Source: Nepenthes gracilis
Lineage: Eukaryota; Streptophyta; Magnoliopsida; Caryophyllales; Nepenthaceae
Assembly (NCBI GenBank): GCA_033239525.1
Contig: BSYO01000030.1
Coordinates: forward strand, 3,262,850 to 3,326,849
Length of the DNA: 64,000 bases
Direction: 5' to 3'
Position 1 is the first letter of the stretch, and each line of letters begins with the position of its first letter. Positions 63,624 through 64,000 of this stretch are shown here, piece by piece. Made by a program: the position numbers and the translations under genes. The notes beneath the pieces were generated by a model that was given only the letters and a program-made list of their open reading frames with translations, was not told where the DNA came from and did not search any database.

Positions 63624-64000
63624 ATGGATATTAATTATGCTATATGGAAAGATAAACTATCGCTCTTACTGAAAACAATGCTCCAATTGATTTTATTCTT
63701 TATGAACAATAGAAGTGATCTAATTGCCTTAATTTGGCATTCATTAAAACTAAAATTTTTGTTGATATTAGTGATTCTATTAATCAGTATAATAATATAC
63801 GAAATTTACTAAAAGTTATTGATAAATAATTTAAGATTTCAGATAAAATATTTGTCAATACTCTAATTATGAAATTTTTACCTTTGAGGCTCACCAACAT
63901 TAAAAGTATGTGTAAACACATCATACAAATGATAGATATAACGACTTAATTAAAAAATTTTGAAGTAGATATGTCAGAATCTTTACTTATACATTATATT
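63624..64000 (+). pseudogene. Copia gag N-terminal remnant, copy 2
   Basis: Opens MDINYAIWKD and is collinear with the gag at 14075-13740, including the downstream 'gataaaatatttgtcaatac' and 'cctttgaggctcaccaacat' blocks, but is frameshifted soon after the start. Confidence 0.7.

Larger units (their letters stand above)
61677..64000 (+). mobile_element. Second copia copy, truncated by window end
   Basis: Same family as 9547-15633 in opposite orientation: LTR about 61677-61986 (start TGTGGCATC), primer site TGGTATCAAAGA at 61992-62003, leader with 'ggcaaacccactgaaagttgaaaatg' (inverted match near 15033), and a duplicated AT-rich block. Gag starts at 63624 (MDINYAIWKD), with stops and frameshifts. 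Protease onwards would lie beyond the window. Confidence 0.75.

Overview
The window is nuclear DNA of a flowering plant, most likely a eudicot. It has AT-rich intergenic DNA, GT-AG introns and plant-type LTR retrotransposons of many ages. Two host genes can be reconstructed exon by exon, both on the + strand; almost everything else is transposable-element (TE) DNA. I saw no tRNA, rRNA, CRISPR or bacterial-type feature.

Gene 1 (16120-55620) is a purple acid phosphatase of the PAP15/phytase type. Seven exons join in frame into a 544-residue secreted metallophosphatase with all five metal-binding motifs. The 1.6 kb of coding sequence is spread over 39.5 kb because the introns are filled with TEs. 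Intron 2 holds a composite gag-only LTR element (20139-27802, target-site duplication AGTAT), itself interrupted by a nested insertion (24068-27020, duplication ACTCA). Intron 4 holds a Ty1/copia remnant and LTR-like DNA. Intron 5 is mostly a tandem array of about 250-bp units. Intron 6 (14.2 kb) contains a full-length but decayed 12.95-kb Ty3/gypsy Tat-type element (42236-55183, duplication CCGTC), which lies between the last two exons.

Gene 2 (59852-60743) is a three-exon GASA/snakin gene coding for a 96-residue secreted peptide with the complete 12-cysteine signature.

Left of gene 1 lie a window-truncated LTR (1-366), a decayed minus-strand Ty3/gypsy element (about 2.5-8.5 kb) carrying a LINE-like insertion in its reverse transcriptase, and a decayed minus-strand Ty1/copia element (about 9.5-15.6 kb) that ends some 490 bp before the phosphatase start codon. 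Between the genes are a solo LTR (57416-58383, duplication ATAAT) and a TRIM-like miniature element (58665-59136, duplication GTTCG). The right edge (61677-64000) is a second, inverted copy of the left-hand copia family, cut by the window end and carrying a 456-bp tandem duplication in its leader.

I found no undescribed pathway or defence system. What stands out is structural: a phosphatase gene that appears intact despite about 25 kb of intronic transposons, and several dated, nested or chimeric insertions with readable target-site duplications.
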